Positions 1 to 9,208 of a DNA stretch of 64,000 nt are shown one piece after another. The first letter of the stretch is position 1. Each line of letters opens with the position of its first letter. The position numbers were made by a program, and so were the translations under genes. A model generated the notes under the pieces. It had not been told where the DNA came from and searched no databases. It worked only from the letters and a program-made list of their open reading frames with translations. Source of the stretch: Opitutia bacterium (GTDB lineage: Bacteria; Verrucomicrobiota; Verrucomicrobiia; Opitutales; UBA953); NCBI GenBank assembly GCA_947453335.1, contig CANGFP010000002.1, positions 124,001 through 188,000 of the forward strand, written 5' to 3'.

Positions 1-63
1 CGGACCGCCGACGGCGCCCAGCCGACGTTCAAGGAAACCCGCTCGGCCCGCGTGACCCGCTAA
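1..63 (+). CDS. 3' end of an unidentified protein (partial)
   Basis: An open frame enters from the left edge and stops at TAA 61-63, giving 20 C-terminal residues ending in a basic tail (SARVTR). No domain can be recognised in so short a piece. In many bacteria the gene before clpP is trigger factor (tig), but this tail does not prove or exclude that. A terminator-like hairpin follows, so the gene is probably transcribed separately from clpP. Confidence 0.5.
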   Translation, partial: RTADGAQPTFKETRSARVTR

Positions 64-113
64 ACCACCCCATCCGGCTGACCGGCGGTGTTTTGGGAAT
101 AAAAGCCCCCTCG

Positions 114-139
114 GGACGCTTGCGTCCGCCCCCTTTTTT
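114..139 (+). terminator. Rho-independent terminator before clpP
   Basis: The perfect stem GGACGC/GCGTCC (114-119 with 122-127) is followed by a short C-run and six T (134-139). It lies between the partial upstream gene and clpP. The T-tract is separated from the stem by six bases, so termination may be weak. Confidence 0.55.
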
Positions 140-157
140 GCCAAGTTGACCTCTCCC

Positions 158-766
158 ATGGCTCACGACGACGAAGACGAGGACGAGAAGACCCCCGCCG
201 CCCCCAAGGACGCCTCGCCCAGCGCGATGCTCATCCAGAAGAAGTTCCTGGAGCAGCGTAAGCTCTTCCTCTGGGGCGCCGTGGACGACGCCTCCGCCAA
301 GGACATCGTCGAGAAGCTCCTCTACCTGGAGACCTCCGACCCGGGCAAGGACATCACCTTCTACATCAACACCCCGGGCGGTTCGATCACCGCGGGCATG
401 GCCGTCTACGACACCATCCGCCTGATCAGCTCGCCGGTGACCGTCGTCGTCACCGGCATGGCCGCTTCGATGGGCTCGATCCTCCTCCAGGCCCCCAAGG
501 GCAAGGGCAAGCGCCTCGTCTTCCCCCATGCCCGCGTGATGATCCACCAGCCCCTCATCATGGGACGCATCCAGGCTCCGGCCGTCGACATCCATATCCA
601 AGCCCTGGAGATGGAACGCCTCCGCACCGAGCTGAACGAGATCCTCGCGAAGGCCTCGAAGCAGAAGCTCGAGAAGGTCGTCAAGGACACCGACCGCGAC
701 TTCTACATGACCGCCGAGGAGGCCATCGAGTATGGCCTCGCCGACGAGATCGTGAAGAAGCTCTGA
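158..766 (+). CDS. clpP: ATP-dependent Clp protease proteolytic subunit
   Basis: ClpP family serine protease (S14), 202 aa, the cytoplasmic barrel that degrades proteins fed by a Clp ATPase. The triad is visible: Ser104 in GMAASMGS, His130 in RVMIHQP and Asp181 in DTDRDFY. The oxyanion-loop motif INTPGGSITAG is at 70-80. The N-terminus has an unusual acidic stretch (DDEDEDE) where typical ClpP has a short axial loop or propeptide. ATG 158 is preferred over the in-frame TTG 146. Neither has a Shine-Dalgarno sequence. No clpX follows; instead a rhomboid gene starts 10 nt downstream. Two further ClpP-fold proteins lie at 14.4-17.1 kb, but those are exported. Confidence 0.92.
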   Translation: MAHDDEDEDEKTPAAPKDASPSAMLIQKKFLEQRKLFLWGAVDDASAKDIVEKLLYLETSDPGKDITFYINTPGGSITAGMAVYDTIRLISSPVTVVVTGMAASMGSILLQAPKGKGKRLVFPHARVMIHQPLIMGRIQAPAVDIHIQALEMERLRTELNEILAKASKQKLEKVVKDTDRDFYMTAEEAIEYGLADEIVKKL

Positions 767-776
767 CCGCAGCACC

Positions 777-1694
777 ATGGGCATCGGCGACCGGGCCTAC
801 ATGCGCGCCAGCACGCCGGAACGGCGCCAGCTGACAGCGACGGCTTGGACGCTCCTGGTGCTGCTGGCGTTCGGCATCCTCGGCCTGATCGACTGGAGCA
901 CCCGCTTCAAGGGCTACAGCTTCCTCGAACCCCTTGAGCTCAGCAACGCCGCTCCCCAGGCGTGGCAATGGCTGACCTACGGCCTGGTGCATGGCGGGGT
1001 CTGGCACTTCTTCATGAACGCTTTCGGGCTGTGGTGGCTGGGCAGCCTCGTGGAGGCGTCCTACGGCCGCAGAGCCTACCTGCAGACGCTGCTTGCGGGC
1101 ACCCTCCTCGGCGCCGTCGTCTGGTGGCTCACCGGCGCCGGCGGCCCGCGCGACCACCAGCACCTGCTCGGCATCTCCGGCGGCGTCTACGCGTTGATGG
1201 TCGTCGCCCTGCTCGACCGCCTCGACGACCTCGTCACCCTGCTCATCCTGTTCTTCCCGGTGAACGTCAAGGCCCGCTGGCTCCTGATCTTCGCCACGGG
1301 TGTCGCGGCTTTGGGCTGGGTCTTCCTCGAACTCCCCGGAAGGCACGCCTGGACGTTCTGGAACCCCGCCTGGGCGATGAACACCGAGGAAGCCATCGCG
1401 CATTCGGCCCACCTCGGAGGCCTGGCCGCCGGCTGGGCGATGTGGCGCTGGCTGGGACGGACAATTCCGGCGGCCGGCGGCGCTTATGTGGTGGAGTCCC
1501 AGACGATGTCCGCGCCCGCCACCGAAGAATCCGACGCCGAAGCCCCGGAGCGCCCGACGCGCGGCGGCCTGAGCCCCGCCCAAGCCCGCGCCGAGATGGA
1601 CCGCCTGCTGGACAAGATCTCCGCCAAGGGTTTCGGCTCGCTCACCGAAGCCGAGAAACGTAGGCTCGAGGAACTCAGCGCCCGCCTCCGCTGA
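777..1694 (+). CDS. Rhomboid family intramembrane serine protease
   Basis: A 305-aa polytopic membrane protein of the S54 family, which cleaves transmembrane segments inside the bilayer. Diagnostic motifs are HGGVWHFFMN (72-81), GISGG with nucleophile Ser134, and SAHLGGLAAGW with catalytic His212. About six hydrophobic segments span residues 23-225. A soluble C-terminal tail of about 80 residues ends in a charged helix (LTEAEKRRLEELSARL), common in bacterial rhomboids of this type. It starts 10 nt after clpP and ends 10 nt before tsp, which suggests one transcript. The substrate is unknown. Confidence 0.9.
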   Translation: MGIGDRAYMRASTPERRQLTATAWTLLVLLAFGILGLIDWSTRFKGYSFLEPLELSNAAPQAWQWLTYGLVHGGVWHFFMNAFGLWWLGSLVEASYGRRAYLQTLLAGTLLGAVVWWLTGAGGPRDHQHLLGISGGVYALMVVALLDRLDDLVTLLILFFPVNVKARWLLIFATGVAALGWVFLELPGRHAWTFWNPAWAMNTEEAIAHSAHLGGLAAGWAMWRWLGRTIPAAGGAYVVESQTMSAPATEESDAEAPERPTRGGLSPAQARAEMDRLLDKISAKGFGSLTEAEKRRLEELSARLR

Positions 1695-1704
1695 AACCCC
1701 ATTT

Positions 1705-3903
1705 ATGCGACTCCTCACCCCGTCCCTGCTGGTCCTCGCGTCGGCCCTCGGCTTCGCCCAGGCGCCGAACTACACGACCACGGAGCTCATGCAGAACGAG
1801 ACGCGCGCGACGGTCGCGCTCCTCGAGAAGCTGCACATCAGCAAGAAGGAGATGGCCTCGGTCGACACCGGCGACGTGCTCAAGACCTACTTCGAGAGCC
1901 TCGACCCGGGGAAGATGTACTTCACGCAGAAGGAGGTGGACGAGTTCACGGCCCGCTACGCCAAGAGCCTCGACCTGTATCTCCAGCGGGGCAACCTGAC
2001 CCCGGCGTTCGAGATCTACAAGGCCTTCAAGGCCAAGGTCGGCCTCCGGACCGACGAAGCCTTGGCCGCCCTCAACGGCCCCGTCGACCTCAACCAGCCC
2101 GGCGTCTTCCCCACGGACCGCCGCAAGGGCGCCTGGCCGGCCTCCGACGCCGAAGCCGATGACCTCTGGGCCCGCCGCCTCCGTCTCGACATCCTGTCCG
2201 AGCTCCTCGGCGAGGACAAGCAGGCCACCAAGGACGCCCCCAAGGCCAAACCGACCCATGAGACGACGGCCCCCGTCATCACCCCGGAGAAGGTGAAGGA
2301 AGCCATCGCCCGCCTCAAGAAGCGCTACGAGAAGGTGCGCGTCTACCTCACCTTCGACCCCCAGGAGGTCGAGGAGCTCTTCCTCAACGCCTACTCGACG
2401 CAGTACGACCCGCACTCGATCTTCTTCTCCCAGCAGTCGCTGGAGGAGTTCGAGATCGCGATGCGCAACTCCCTCTGCGGCATCGGCGCCACGCTCGCCG
2501 ACGAGGACGGCTACTGCACGATCAAGGAGATCCTGCCGGGCGGCCCGCTCGACCTATCCAACCAGGTGAAGCCCGGCGACCGCATCATCGCGGTGGCCCA
2601 AGGCGACGCCGGCGAGATGGACGACATCGTCGGCCTCCGCCTGCAGAAGGCCATCAGCCGCATCCGCGGCAAGCAAGGCACGACCGTCAAGCTCCTCGTC
2701 GACACGGCCGGCGCCCGCAAGGTCGTCGCCCTCAAGCGCGACCAGATCAAACTCGTCGGCCAGATGGCCTCGGCCCGCTGCTTCGAGGTCCCCAACGGCA
2801 ACGGCACCGTCCATGTCGGGGTCATCGACCTCCCGGCCTTCTACGGCAAGAACCCCGATGGCACCGGCTCCAGCCCGACCAAGGACGTCGAACAGCTCAT
2901 CGCCAAGCTCAAGAAGCTCGGAATCAAGGCGCTCATCATGGACCTGCGCAAGAACGGCGGCGGCCTCCTGACCGAAGCCGTCGAACTCTCCGGTCTCTTC
3001 ATCCCTAAGGGTTCCGTGCTCCAGGTCCGCGACAGCCAAGGCCGCATCGAGGACTACCGCGACGAGGACGAGAAGGTCGCCTGGAACGGGCCGCTCATCG
3101 TGCTCACGTCCAAGCTCTCGGCTTCGGCCTCGGAGATCTTCTGCGGCGCCATGAAGGACCACCATCGCGCCTTGGTCGTCGGCGACACGACCACCCACGG
3201 CAAAGGCTCGGTCCAGAACATCATCGAGCTCAACCGCGTCTTCCGCGGCCTCGACGTGAAGTCGGCCGTGAAGGTGACCATCCAGAAGTGGTACGCCCCC
3301 AGCGGCTCCTCCATCCAGCTCAAGGGCGTCCCGGCCGACATCGTCGTGCCGTCGGTCTTCTCCGTGCTGCCGGTCGCCGAATCCGACCTCGACCGTCCGC
3401 TGGCTTGGGACTCCATCCCCCCTTCCCTCACCAAGCCCGACGAAGGCGACTGGCTGAAGGCCAAGCTTTCGGACGGGCTCGTCAAGCAGCTCGCCGAGGC
3501 CTCCGCGAAGCGCCAGGCCGAGCTGCCCGAGTTCCTGACGCTGACCCACTCGATCGAATGGACCAAGAGCCGCCAGGCCCGCAAGGAAGTCTCGCTCTCG
3601 CTGGAGCAGCGTCGGCAGGAGCGCAGCGACGACCTCGCCTTCCGCGAGCAGGTGCGCAAGGAACTGACGCAGTTCTCGGCCAAGGCCGCGAAGACGACCG
3701 ACGTCAAGCTGGACGCGGCCCTGGAGCAGGAGAAGAAGGAAGGCCAGGAGTGGATCAACAAGTCGAAGCGCATGTCGCGCGTCCGCGACCCGCTCGAGGA
3801 CGAGGATTGGCCCGACTACGACATCCAGCTCCAGGAGGCGGTGCGCATCGCCGCCGACTGGACGAAGACGCTCGCGACCCAACCGGCCACGGCCGCCAAG
3901 TAA
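1705..3903 (+). CDS. prc: Tail-specific (C-terminal processing) protease, S41 family
   Basis: A 732-aa periplasmic Ser/Lys protease of the Tsp/Prc type. Order of parts: signal peptide (about 1-19, ending GFAQA), TSP N-terminal helical domain with the DPGKMYF motif near 67-73, PDZ domain (about 255-345), S41 catalytic core, and a charged C-terminal domain. The nucleophile is predicted as Ser474 in the SASASE motif and the general base as Lys500 in GDTTTHGKGSVQ. The Ser-Lys spacing is one residue longer than in E. coli Tsp as I recall it, because the loop reads GDTTTHGKG where E. coli has GEPTFGKG. It is the last gene of the protease run and is followed by a strong terminator. Confidence 0.92.
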   Translation: MRLLTPSLLVLASALGFAQAPNYTTTELMQNETRATVALLEKLHISKKEMASVDTGDVLKTYFESLDPGKMYFTQKEVDEFTARYAKSLDLYLQRGNLTPAFEIYKAFKAKVGLRTDEALAALNGPVDLNQPGVFPTDRRKGAWPASDAEADDLWARRLRLDILSELLGEDKQATKDAPKAKPTHETTAPVITPEKVKEAIARLKKRYEKVRVYLTFDPQEVEELFLNAYSTQYDPHSIFFSQQSLEEFEIAMRNSLCGIGATLADEDGYCTIKEILPGGPLDLSNQVKPGDRIIAVAQGDAGEMDDIVGLRLQKAISRIRGKQGTTVKLLVDTAGARKVVALKRDQIKLVGQMASARCFEVPNGNGTVHVGVIDLPAFYGKNPDGTGSSPTKDVEQLIAKLKKLGIKALIMDLRKNGGGLLTEAVELSGLFIPKGSVLQVRDSQGRIEDYRDEDEKVAWNGPLIVLTSKLSASASEIFCGAMKDHHRALVVGDTTTHGKGSVQNIIELNRVFRGLDVKSAVKVTIQKWYAPSGSSIQLKGVPADIVVPSVFSVLPVAESDLDRPLAWDSIPPSLTKPDEGDWLKAKLSDGLVKQLAEASAKRQAELPEFLTLTHSIEWTKSRQARKEVSLSLEQRRQERSDDLAFREQVRKELTQFSAKAAKTTDVKLDAALEQEKKEGQEWINKSKRMSRVRDPLEDEDWPDYDIQLQEAVRIAADWTKTLATQPATAAK

Positions 3904-3909
3904 GACCCC

Positions 3910-3933
3910 GCCCCGCGACCTGCGGGGCTTTTT
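3910..3933 (+). terminator. Terminator after prc
   Basis: Stem GCCCCGC/GCGGGGC (3910-3916 with 3922-3928), 5-nt loop, then TTTTT. It closes the clpP-rhomboid-prc run. Confidence 0.85.
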
Positions 3934-3969
3934 CTTGGCTCAAGCCCGACGGGGCCTCAACTTGTCGGC

Positions 3970-5103
3970 ATGGATTCAGTCCTGATCTTCGCCGCCATCG
4001 CCCTCGCGGGCTGCTTCGCCGCCTTCGGCCGCCGGCGCGTCTCCGGCCACCGCACGCGGCTTCACGGCCTAGTGGACGGCAAGCCGGTCCGCCTGCACCT
4101 GCTGAGCAACGGACGAGGAATGTCCGTCGCCATCAGCGAGTACGGCGCCACGCTCACCTCGGTACGCGTGCCTGACCGCCACGGCAAGGTCGATGAGGTC
4201 ACGCTCGGCCACGATGACGTCGAGGGCTACATCCACCGCAACGCCTACCTCGGCAGCACCGTCGGCCGCTACGCCAACCGCCTGCGCGCCGGCCAGTTCC
4301 GCATCGACGGACAGGACTTCCAGGTCACCCGCAACAACAACGGCCAGCACCTCCATGGCGGCGAGCAGGCCATGCACGCCAAGGTCTGGTCCGCCGAGGC
4401 GCTCGCCGTCCCCGGAGCCACCGCGCTGCGTTTCACGCACGCGAGCCCCGCCGGCGACGAGGGCTACCCCGGCAACCTCAACGTCAGCGTCACCTACACC
4501 CTGCCGGACGACGCGAACGAGCTACGCATCGACTTCGCCGGCACGACCGACGCCGCGACGCTCTGCAACCTCACCAACCACGCGTTCTTCAACCTCGCCG
4601 GCCAAGGCGACGTCCTCGGCCACACGCTGACGATCGCAGCGGACCGCTTCGTGCCGACGGATGCCTCGTTGATCGCGACCGGGGAACTGGCGCCGGTCGA
4701 CGGTACGCCTTTCGATTTCCGTCACGGACGGCGCATCGGGCAGGACATCGATGACGCCCACCTGCAGCTGAAGCTCGCCGGCGGCTACGACCATTGCTTC
4801 GACCTCGGGCTGCCGCGCCAGCTGCGCTTGGCGGCGCGCGTCACCGAAGCCACCTCCGGGCGTTCGCTCGAAGTCCTCACCGACGCACCCGGCCTCCAGT
4901 TCTACGCCGGCAACTTCCTCGACGGCTCGATCCAAGGCCGCTGGCCCCTGCCCTTCGGCTACCGCAACGGCTTCTGCCTCGAGCCCGGGCTCTTCCCCGA
5001 CTCGCCCAACCAGCCTGCGTTCCACAACGCCGGCTACCCCTCGGGGGTGCTGCGGCCTGGGCAGACCTACCGACAGCGGATGGTCTACCGCTTCGGCTTC
5101 TGA
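3970..5103 (+). CDS. galM: Aldose 1-epimerase (galactose mutarotase)
   Basis: A 377-aa GalM-family enzyme that interconverts alpha and beta anomers of galactose or glucose. Seen: SEYGATLTSVRVPDR near the start of the domain, GSTVGRYANRLR, NLTNHAFFNLAG (carrying a conserved catalytic-region His), and FCLEPGLFPDSPN, where the Glu is the expected catalytic base. The first 20 residues are hydrophobic (IFAAIALAGCFAAF), so the protein is probably membrane-anchored or exported, unlike cytosolic E. coli GalM. It stands alone after a terminator. A second, more distant mutarotase-fold gene lies at 36377. Confidence 0.88.
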   Translation: MDSVLIFAAIALAGCFAAFGRRRVSGHRTRLHGLVDGKPVRLHLLSNGRGMSVAISEYGATLTSVRVPDRHGKVDEVTLGHDDVEGYIHRNAYLGSTVGRYANRLRAGQFRIDGQDFQVTRNNNGQHLHGGEQAMHAKVWSAEALAVPGATALRFTHASPAGDEGYPGNLNVSVTYTLPDDANELRIDFAGTTDAATLCNLTNHAFFNLAGQGDVLGHTLTIAADRFVPTDASLIATGELAPVDGTPFDFRHGRRIGQDIDDAHLQLKLAGGYDHCFDLGLPRQLRLAARVTEATSGRSLEVLTDAPGLQFYAGNFLDGSIQGRWPLPFGYRNGFCLEPGLFPDSPNQPAFHNAGYPSGVLRPGQTYRQRMVYRFGF

Positions 5104-5187
5104 ATCGCGTCGCCCAGACGGGCCCGACAGCAGGCGTCTAGGTAATGACTATTAGAGTCTAGTGATTGTTTAATCGTTCGGCGTGCT

Positions 5188-7974
5188 ATGCTGAAGGGGG
5201 TGAAAACCACCCTCCTTCTCTTTTGGGCCGCCACAGCCGGCGTGCTGACGGGCACTTCCGCCATCGCCAGTCAGGCCACACCCACGAATCAAACTACGGC
5301 GAACGCACCCGCGCTTTCGCCGGGGCTAGGTCCTGACGACCTGTTGGTGCGTCTCTCGGATGAGGACGGCGATGGGCTTACGCTGGTCGAGGAACTCATC
5401 GCCGGCACGGATCCAACTCAGGCCGACACCGATGGCGACGGCTACACCGACCGCGAAGAGCTCATGGCCGGCACAGACCCCCTCGATCCGGCCAGCCACC
5501 CGACGCCCAAGGGCGCCTCGACCATTCCGGCGAACCAACGCACCGTCCAACTCACGCGCCAAGCGCTCAACCTGCTGCGCAACGGAGACTTCTCGGCGAC
5601 GGTTAAGCTGAACCGCTCGGCCGGGGCAGGTAGCGGTTACTTTGGCGGCGCCTTCAAATGGGACTACCAAGCCACCGGTGGCGTCAGCGGCTGGAGCGCC
5701 TACCAAGGGACGCAGATCGAGGTGTGGTCGTCCCAAGGCAACCAGTTCGTCGAGCTCGACGCCGCTAAAGGCCACTATGGCATCAAGCAGCGCCTCACCA
5801 CTCTCCGCCCCGGCGGGTACCTGTTGCACTGGCGGCAATGCGGTCGAGGTTCACCGCAGGCCGGCCAGAACGCCTACTGGGTCGCGGTGAAGGACGCTTC
5901 CGGCAAGGAAATCGCCCGCACCGATATGGCCACGACGCCAAGCACCGGCTGGAGCGCGGCGACCTTGGCCTTCTCCCTGACGGAGGCCCAAGCGACGGCG
6001 GGGGTGACCATCAACTTCGTGCCTGTGGCCAACACGACCTTCGGTTGTTTGATCGACGACGTCTCGCTGGTCACGGCCATGCTCGAAGTCGATGCCAACC
6101 GCGACGGCGTGATCTCCGCCGGCGAAACCCCTGACGCCGGCAAACCCTGGCGCCTCTGGATCAACGACGATACCGACTTCGGCGACCATCAGGACAACGA
6201 TGCGGACGTACCGGAGCGCCCCATGAAATGGTACACCGACGACCATAACCCCGTCGACCAAACCCCCAGCTACACGACGCATTACAACAACTTCACGGAA
6301 CCAGGCATCCAAGGCCAACGCGACCTCGTTGATTTCTTCCCGTTGAACCTGGCCATCGCGGAGGTGCTGCGGCTCCTCCCGACGACCGATGGGTACCGCT
6401 ATCGGCTCCATCAGCCGGACTTCGCCGTCAACGTCGTGCTCACATCTTTGCAGCCGAAGGATGCGCGCCTCATCCACACCACGCCTAACCTGAAGGTCTT
6501 CGGCCCGAACCTGGATGGCGACGTCAACCGGGCGCAGGTGTTGAACCTTGATGCGGCCGGCAACCTCGAGCTTCCGGAAGCCTGGCTCACCCGTATCGAG
6601 AAAATCGGCCATGGAGTCATCCTGCTGGAAGGCCGCGGCGGGGCGCCGAACCCGCTGGAACTTCAGGTCACCAAAGCCGGCCAAGTCGTGGCTTCCATCC
6701 CCCTGAAGATCGCCGTGGACAACGTCACGAACATGTTCCGGCACATCGATCTCACCCGCGTCTGCACGGACACCGCCGGTCGCAACCTCGTCACTCCGCC
6801 AGGCAACGCCCGGCCGACGGCCACGGGTTCGCCCCAAGGGCTGCCCGACGACGAAAGCTCGGGCCAGTGGATCGTCTTCATCCACGGTTATAACGTGGAC
6901 TGCGACAAGGCCAAGGGCTGGCAGGCCGAGACCTTCAAGCGCCTCTATGCACTGGGCAGCAAAGCCCGCTTCGTGGGCGTGACCTGGCATGGCGACACCG
7001 GCCTCGACTACCACAAGGCCGTCTTCCACGCCTTCCAGACCGGCGACGCCCTGAACGCCTCCATGGGCTTCCTGGACATCGGCAAGACCACCCTCATGGC
7101 GCACAGCCTCGGCAACATGGTCGCCTCGCACGCCCTCCAAGAGAGCAAGGCCATCCCCCACCGCTACCTCATGGTGAACGCCGCCGTCGCCGCCGAGGCG
7201 TATGGGTATCAAAACCCTGGCCAATACCTCGAGATGATTGAGGAAAATTGGCGTAATTTAAATCCGCGCCTCTTCGCTTCGGAATGGCATAAACTCCCCT
7301 TCCCAGCCGGAGACCGCAGGATGATGATAAAGTGGCGCAATAGGTTTCTCTCAGTCACCCAAGGCAACTACGCCCGCAACTGCTACTCAGGAGGAGATGA
7401 GGTGGTCGCATGTCCCGAAGACATGGTGAACGCCGGCCTCTGGGAGGTCATCAGCCGTTGGGGCGAGGGCGCGTGGAAGACTCAGGAACTCATCAAGGGC
7501 AACCGCAGCCTCCCGGCGCTGGGGATGTCTGAACTTCAAGGCGGCTGGGGACGAAGCGGCTACTGGAACGACCTTTCGCCCGATCAAATCGAAACGGACG
7601 TCACCAACTACCATCTCATCGGTGCGCCTTACTTCCGAAAGTTCAACACCGATGCATTGCACTACTACGTCGGCATGCTGCATCAGACCGACTGGGCGCT
7701 CGATCGCAAGAACACTTGGTATGACGTACTGGCCCGCGGAATCCCCGCCAGCACCTACGCGGCCGGGGGCATCCCGCTCTTGATCTCGGAAAAGCCTATG
7801 GTCGAACTAATCCCGAACTATGCCTTGGAGGAAAACGGACGGATGGCCAACTGGCCGACCCAAGGTCACAACGACAAAAAGACGAAGGGACGATGGCTTC
7901 ATAGCGACTTCAAAAACGTCGCCCTGCCCTACGTGCATCGGTTCTTCAGCTATACCATCGAACAAAGCCGATGA
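5188..7974 (+). CDS. Large secreted protein: calcium repeats, lectin-like region and alpha/beta hydrolase
   Basis: A 928-aa protein with a signal peptide (about 1-28). Two thrombospondin-3-type calcium repeats follow ([19 protein letters not shown] and [19 protein letters not shown], about 53-110). Next is a beta-rich segment resembling DUF642/choice-of-anchor galactose-binding folds (about 125-295), then an EF-hand-like loop (DANRDGVIS). Near 565-670 is an alpha/beta-hydrolase core with IVFIHGYN and a nucleophile elbow AHSLGN, closest in style to DUF900 hydrolases. The last roughly 250 residues match nothing I recognise. The gene is less GC-rich, with more mixed codons, than its neighbours. 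It overlaps the next gene as ATGA. Substrate unknown. Confidence 0.7.
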   Translation: MLKGVKTTLLLFWAATAGVLTGTSAIASQATPTNQTTANAPALSPGLGPDDLLVRLSDEDGDGLTLVEELIAGTDPTQADTDGDGYTDREELMAGTDPLDPASHPTPKGASTIPANQRTVQLTRQALNLLRNGDFSATVKLNRSAGAGSGYFGGAFKWDYQATGGVSGWSAYQGTQIEVWSSQGNQFVELDAAKGHYGIKQRLTTLRPGGYLLHWRQCGRGSPQAGQNAYWVAVKDASGKEIARTDMATTPSTGWSAATLAFSLTEAQATAGVTINFVPVANTTFGCLIDDVSLVTAMLEVDANRDGVISAGETPDAGKPWRLWINDDTDFGDHQDNDADVPERPMKWYTDDHNPVDQTPSYTTHYNNFTEPGIQGQRDLVDFFPLNLAIAEVLRLLPTTDGYRYRLHQPDFAVNVVLTSLQPKDARLIHTTPNLKVFGPNLDGDVNRAQVLNLDAAGNLELPEAWLTRIEKIGHGVILLEGRGGAPNPLELQVTKAGQVVASIPLKIAVDNVTNMFRHIDLTRVCTDTAGRNLVTPPGNARPTATGSPQGLPDDESSGQWIVFIHGYNVDCDKAKGWQAETFKRLYALGSKARFVGVTWHGDTGLDYHKAVFHAFQTGDALNASMGFLDIGKTTLMAHSLGNMVASHALQESKAIPHRYLMVNAAVAAEAYGYQNPGQYLEMIEENWRNLNPRLFASEWHKLPFPAGDRRMMIKWRNRFLSVTQGNYARNCYSGGDEVVACPEDMVNAGLWEVISRWGEGAWKTQELIKGNRSLPALGMSELQGGWGRSGYWNDLSPDQIETDVTNYHLIGAPYFRKFNTDALHYYVGMLHQTDWALDRKNTWYDVLARGIPASTYAAGGIPLLISEKPMVELIPNYALEENGRMANWPTQGHNDKKTKGRWLHSDFKNVALPYVHRFFSYTIEQSR

Positions 7975-9137
7975 GCCTACTGCGTAAATTCAGCTTGGTC
8001 ATGGTATGTGTGGCCACACAGCCAGAATGCCGCTCGGAGACGATGGACGAGAGAATGGCCGCAACTAGGGCCAAATCAGAAGCGAATCGGGCCAGCCCCA
8101 GGGTCATCAACCTTCAGATAGTCGACGAGGATGGCGCAGCCATCGCACGTGCAGCCACCAGTAGCATCCAATATAGCATCAAGTTGCAGACCGGACGGGA
8201 GGAAATCGTCGCGACCGACACGTCTGGCGCCGCCATCCACCGCGTGCCTCCTTATTTCGCCGCACGCGATATCTACGTAGACCTGAATGAAGAAGCCAAA
8301 GTCGCCGGCTGGACAGCCTACAAGGTGCATCTAGAACAACAGGATTTCCTCAGATACGAGCCACTGGCTCAGTCGTTCCGACTCACCCTGCCTTTGGTCC
8401 GCCACCCTATTCCGCTGAAGGCGAAGTTGGAGGTGCTTTCGCATCGCCGGGTCAACGACCCCAAGGATGGACTGCCTGTCGACCCGAGGTTGCCTGATTT
8501 GGCGGTCACCGAGATCGGTTACGACGCCGAACTGCTTGAGCCCATGCCTCCTCACGGGAACGGCAAGCGCGTCGATTTCATCGTGAAGATCACCAGCACT
8601 TTCCTGGGATTCAAAGATGCGTGGACCAGACGCAGCGCCGAAGTAGATGTGGAAACCCGCACCCGCACCTTCGACGAAGGCAAAGTCCGGTACGGCAACT
8701 GGACCCACTCGGTGACGTACCGTTTCCCGAACACAGGCGACGGCGTGCTCCTGAGTCCGCAGTTCTGGCCCTACTGCAAACTCAAGATGCCCCACAAGGC
8801 GCCGGAGGACGGCTATGCGCAGGAGATCACGCTGACGGAAACCCAGGATAATTCCGGCATTCGACCGGACCTAGCACACTGCCGCGAGCACATGGTCAAC
8901 AACGGCCTGTATCTCCGCGTCCGCACCCAGCTGGACAAGGACGGCAACGTCGTCTCGGCGAACTACGCCAAAATCGTCGAACCCCAAGGAAGCGGCTTCG
9001 ACATCTTCTACAACCCCACCCCGAACGACCGTAACCTGGAGTACGACCTGAAGAACAACCTGCGCTGGCAGGAACTCCACCCGCTCTCAAAGGAGCCCCT
9101 ACCATGGGATAGGACCTACCACCTGATCTCAAACTAA
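7971..9137 (+). CDS. Hypothetical protein co-transcribed with the secreted hydrolase
   Basis: A 388-aa protein I do not recognise. The N-terminus ([15 protein letters not shown]) looks like a short signal sequence. Residues about 40-130 look like an Ig-like or carboxypeptidase-regulatory beta sandwich ([14 protein letters not shown], later alternating beta strands). The rest is predicted mostly beta and ends in a Trp/Tyr-rich segment. It overlaps the hydrolase gene by ATGA, shares its mixed codon use and is followed by a strong bidirectional terminator, so the two form a closed two-gene unit. It could be a partner, chaperone or second effector of the hydrolase; none of these is shown by sequence. 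Confidence 0.6.
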   Translation: MSLLRKFSLVMVCVATQPECRSETMDERMAATRAKSEANRASPRVINLQIVDEDGAAIARAATSSIQYSIKLQTGREEIVATDTSGAAIHRVPPYFAARDIYVDLNEEAKVAGWTAYKVHLEQQDFLRYEPLAQSFRLTLPLVRHPIPLKAKLEVLSHRRVNDPKDGLPVDPRLPDLAVTEIGYDAELLEPMPPHGNGKRVDFIVKITSTFLGFKDAWTRRSAEVDVETRTRTFDEGKVRYGNWTHSVTYRFPNTGDGVLLSPQFWPYCKLKMPHKAPEDGYAQEITLTETQDNSGIRPDLAHCREHMVNNGLYLRVRTQLDKDGNVVSANYAKIVEPQGSGFDIFYNPTPNDRNLEYDLKNNLRWQELHPLSKEPLPWDRTYHLISN

Positions 9138-9160
9138 CCCTGCCTGAGTGACGGCAAACA

Positions 9161-9189
9161 AAAGGGGCCGGCGAATGCCGGCCCCTTTT
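9161..9189. terminator. Bidirectional terminator between convergent genes
   Basis: Perfect stem GGGGCCGGC/GCCGGCCCC with a GAAT loop, flanked by A-run on the left and T-run on the right. It serves both the plus-strand gene ending at 9137 and the minus-strand symporter ending at 9209. Confidence 0.92.
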
Positions 9190-9208
9190 TCTGCGTCAGA
9201 GGTTCAGG

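Noticed and set aside
5860-7224. Minus-strand frame inside the 928-aa secreted protein gene
   Set aside because: No domain, no signal peptide and fully contained within the calcium-repeat/hydrolase gene; a composition shadow.
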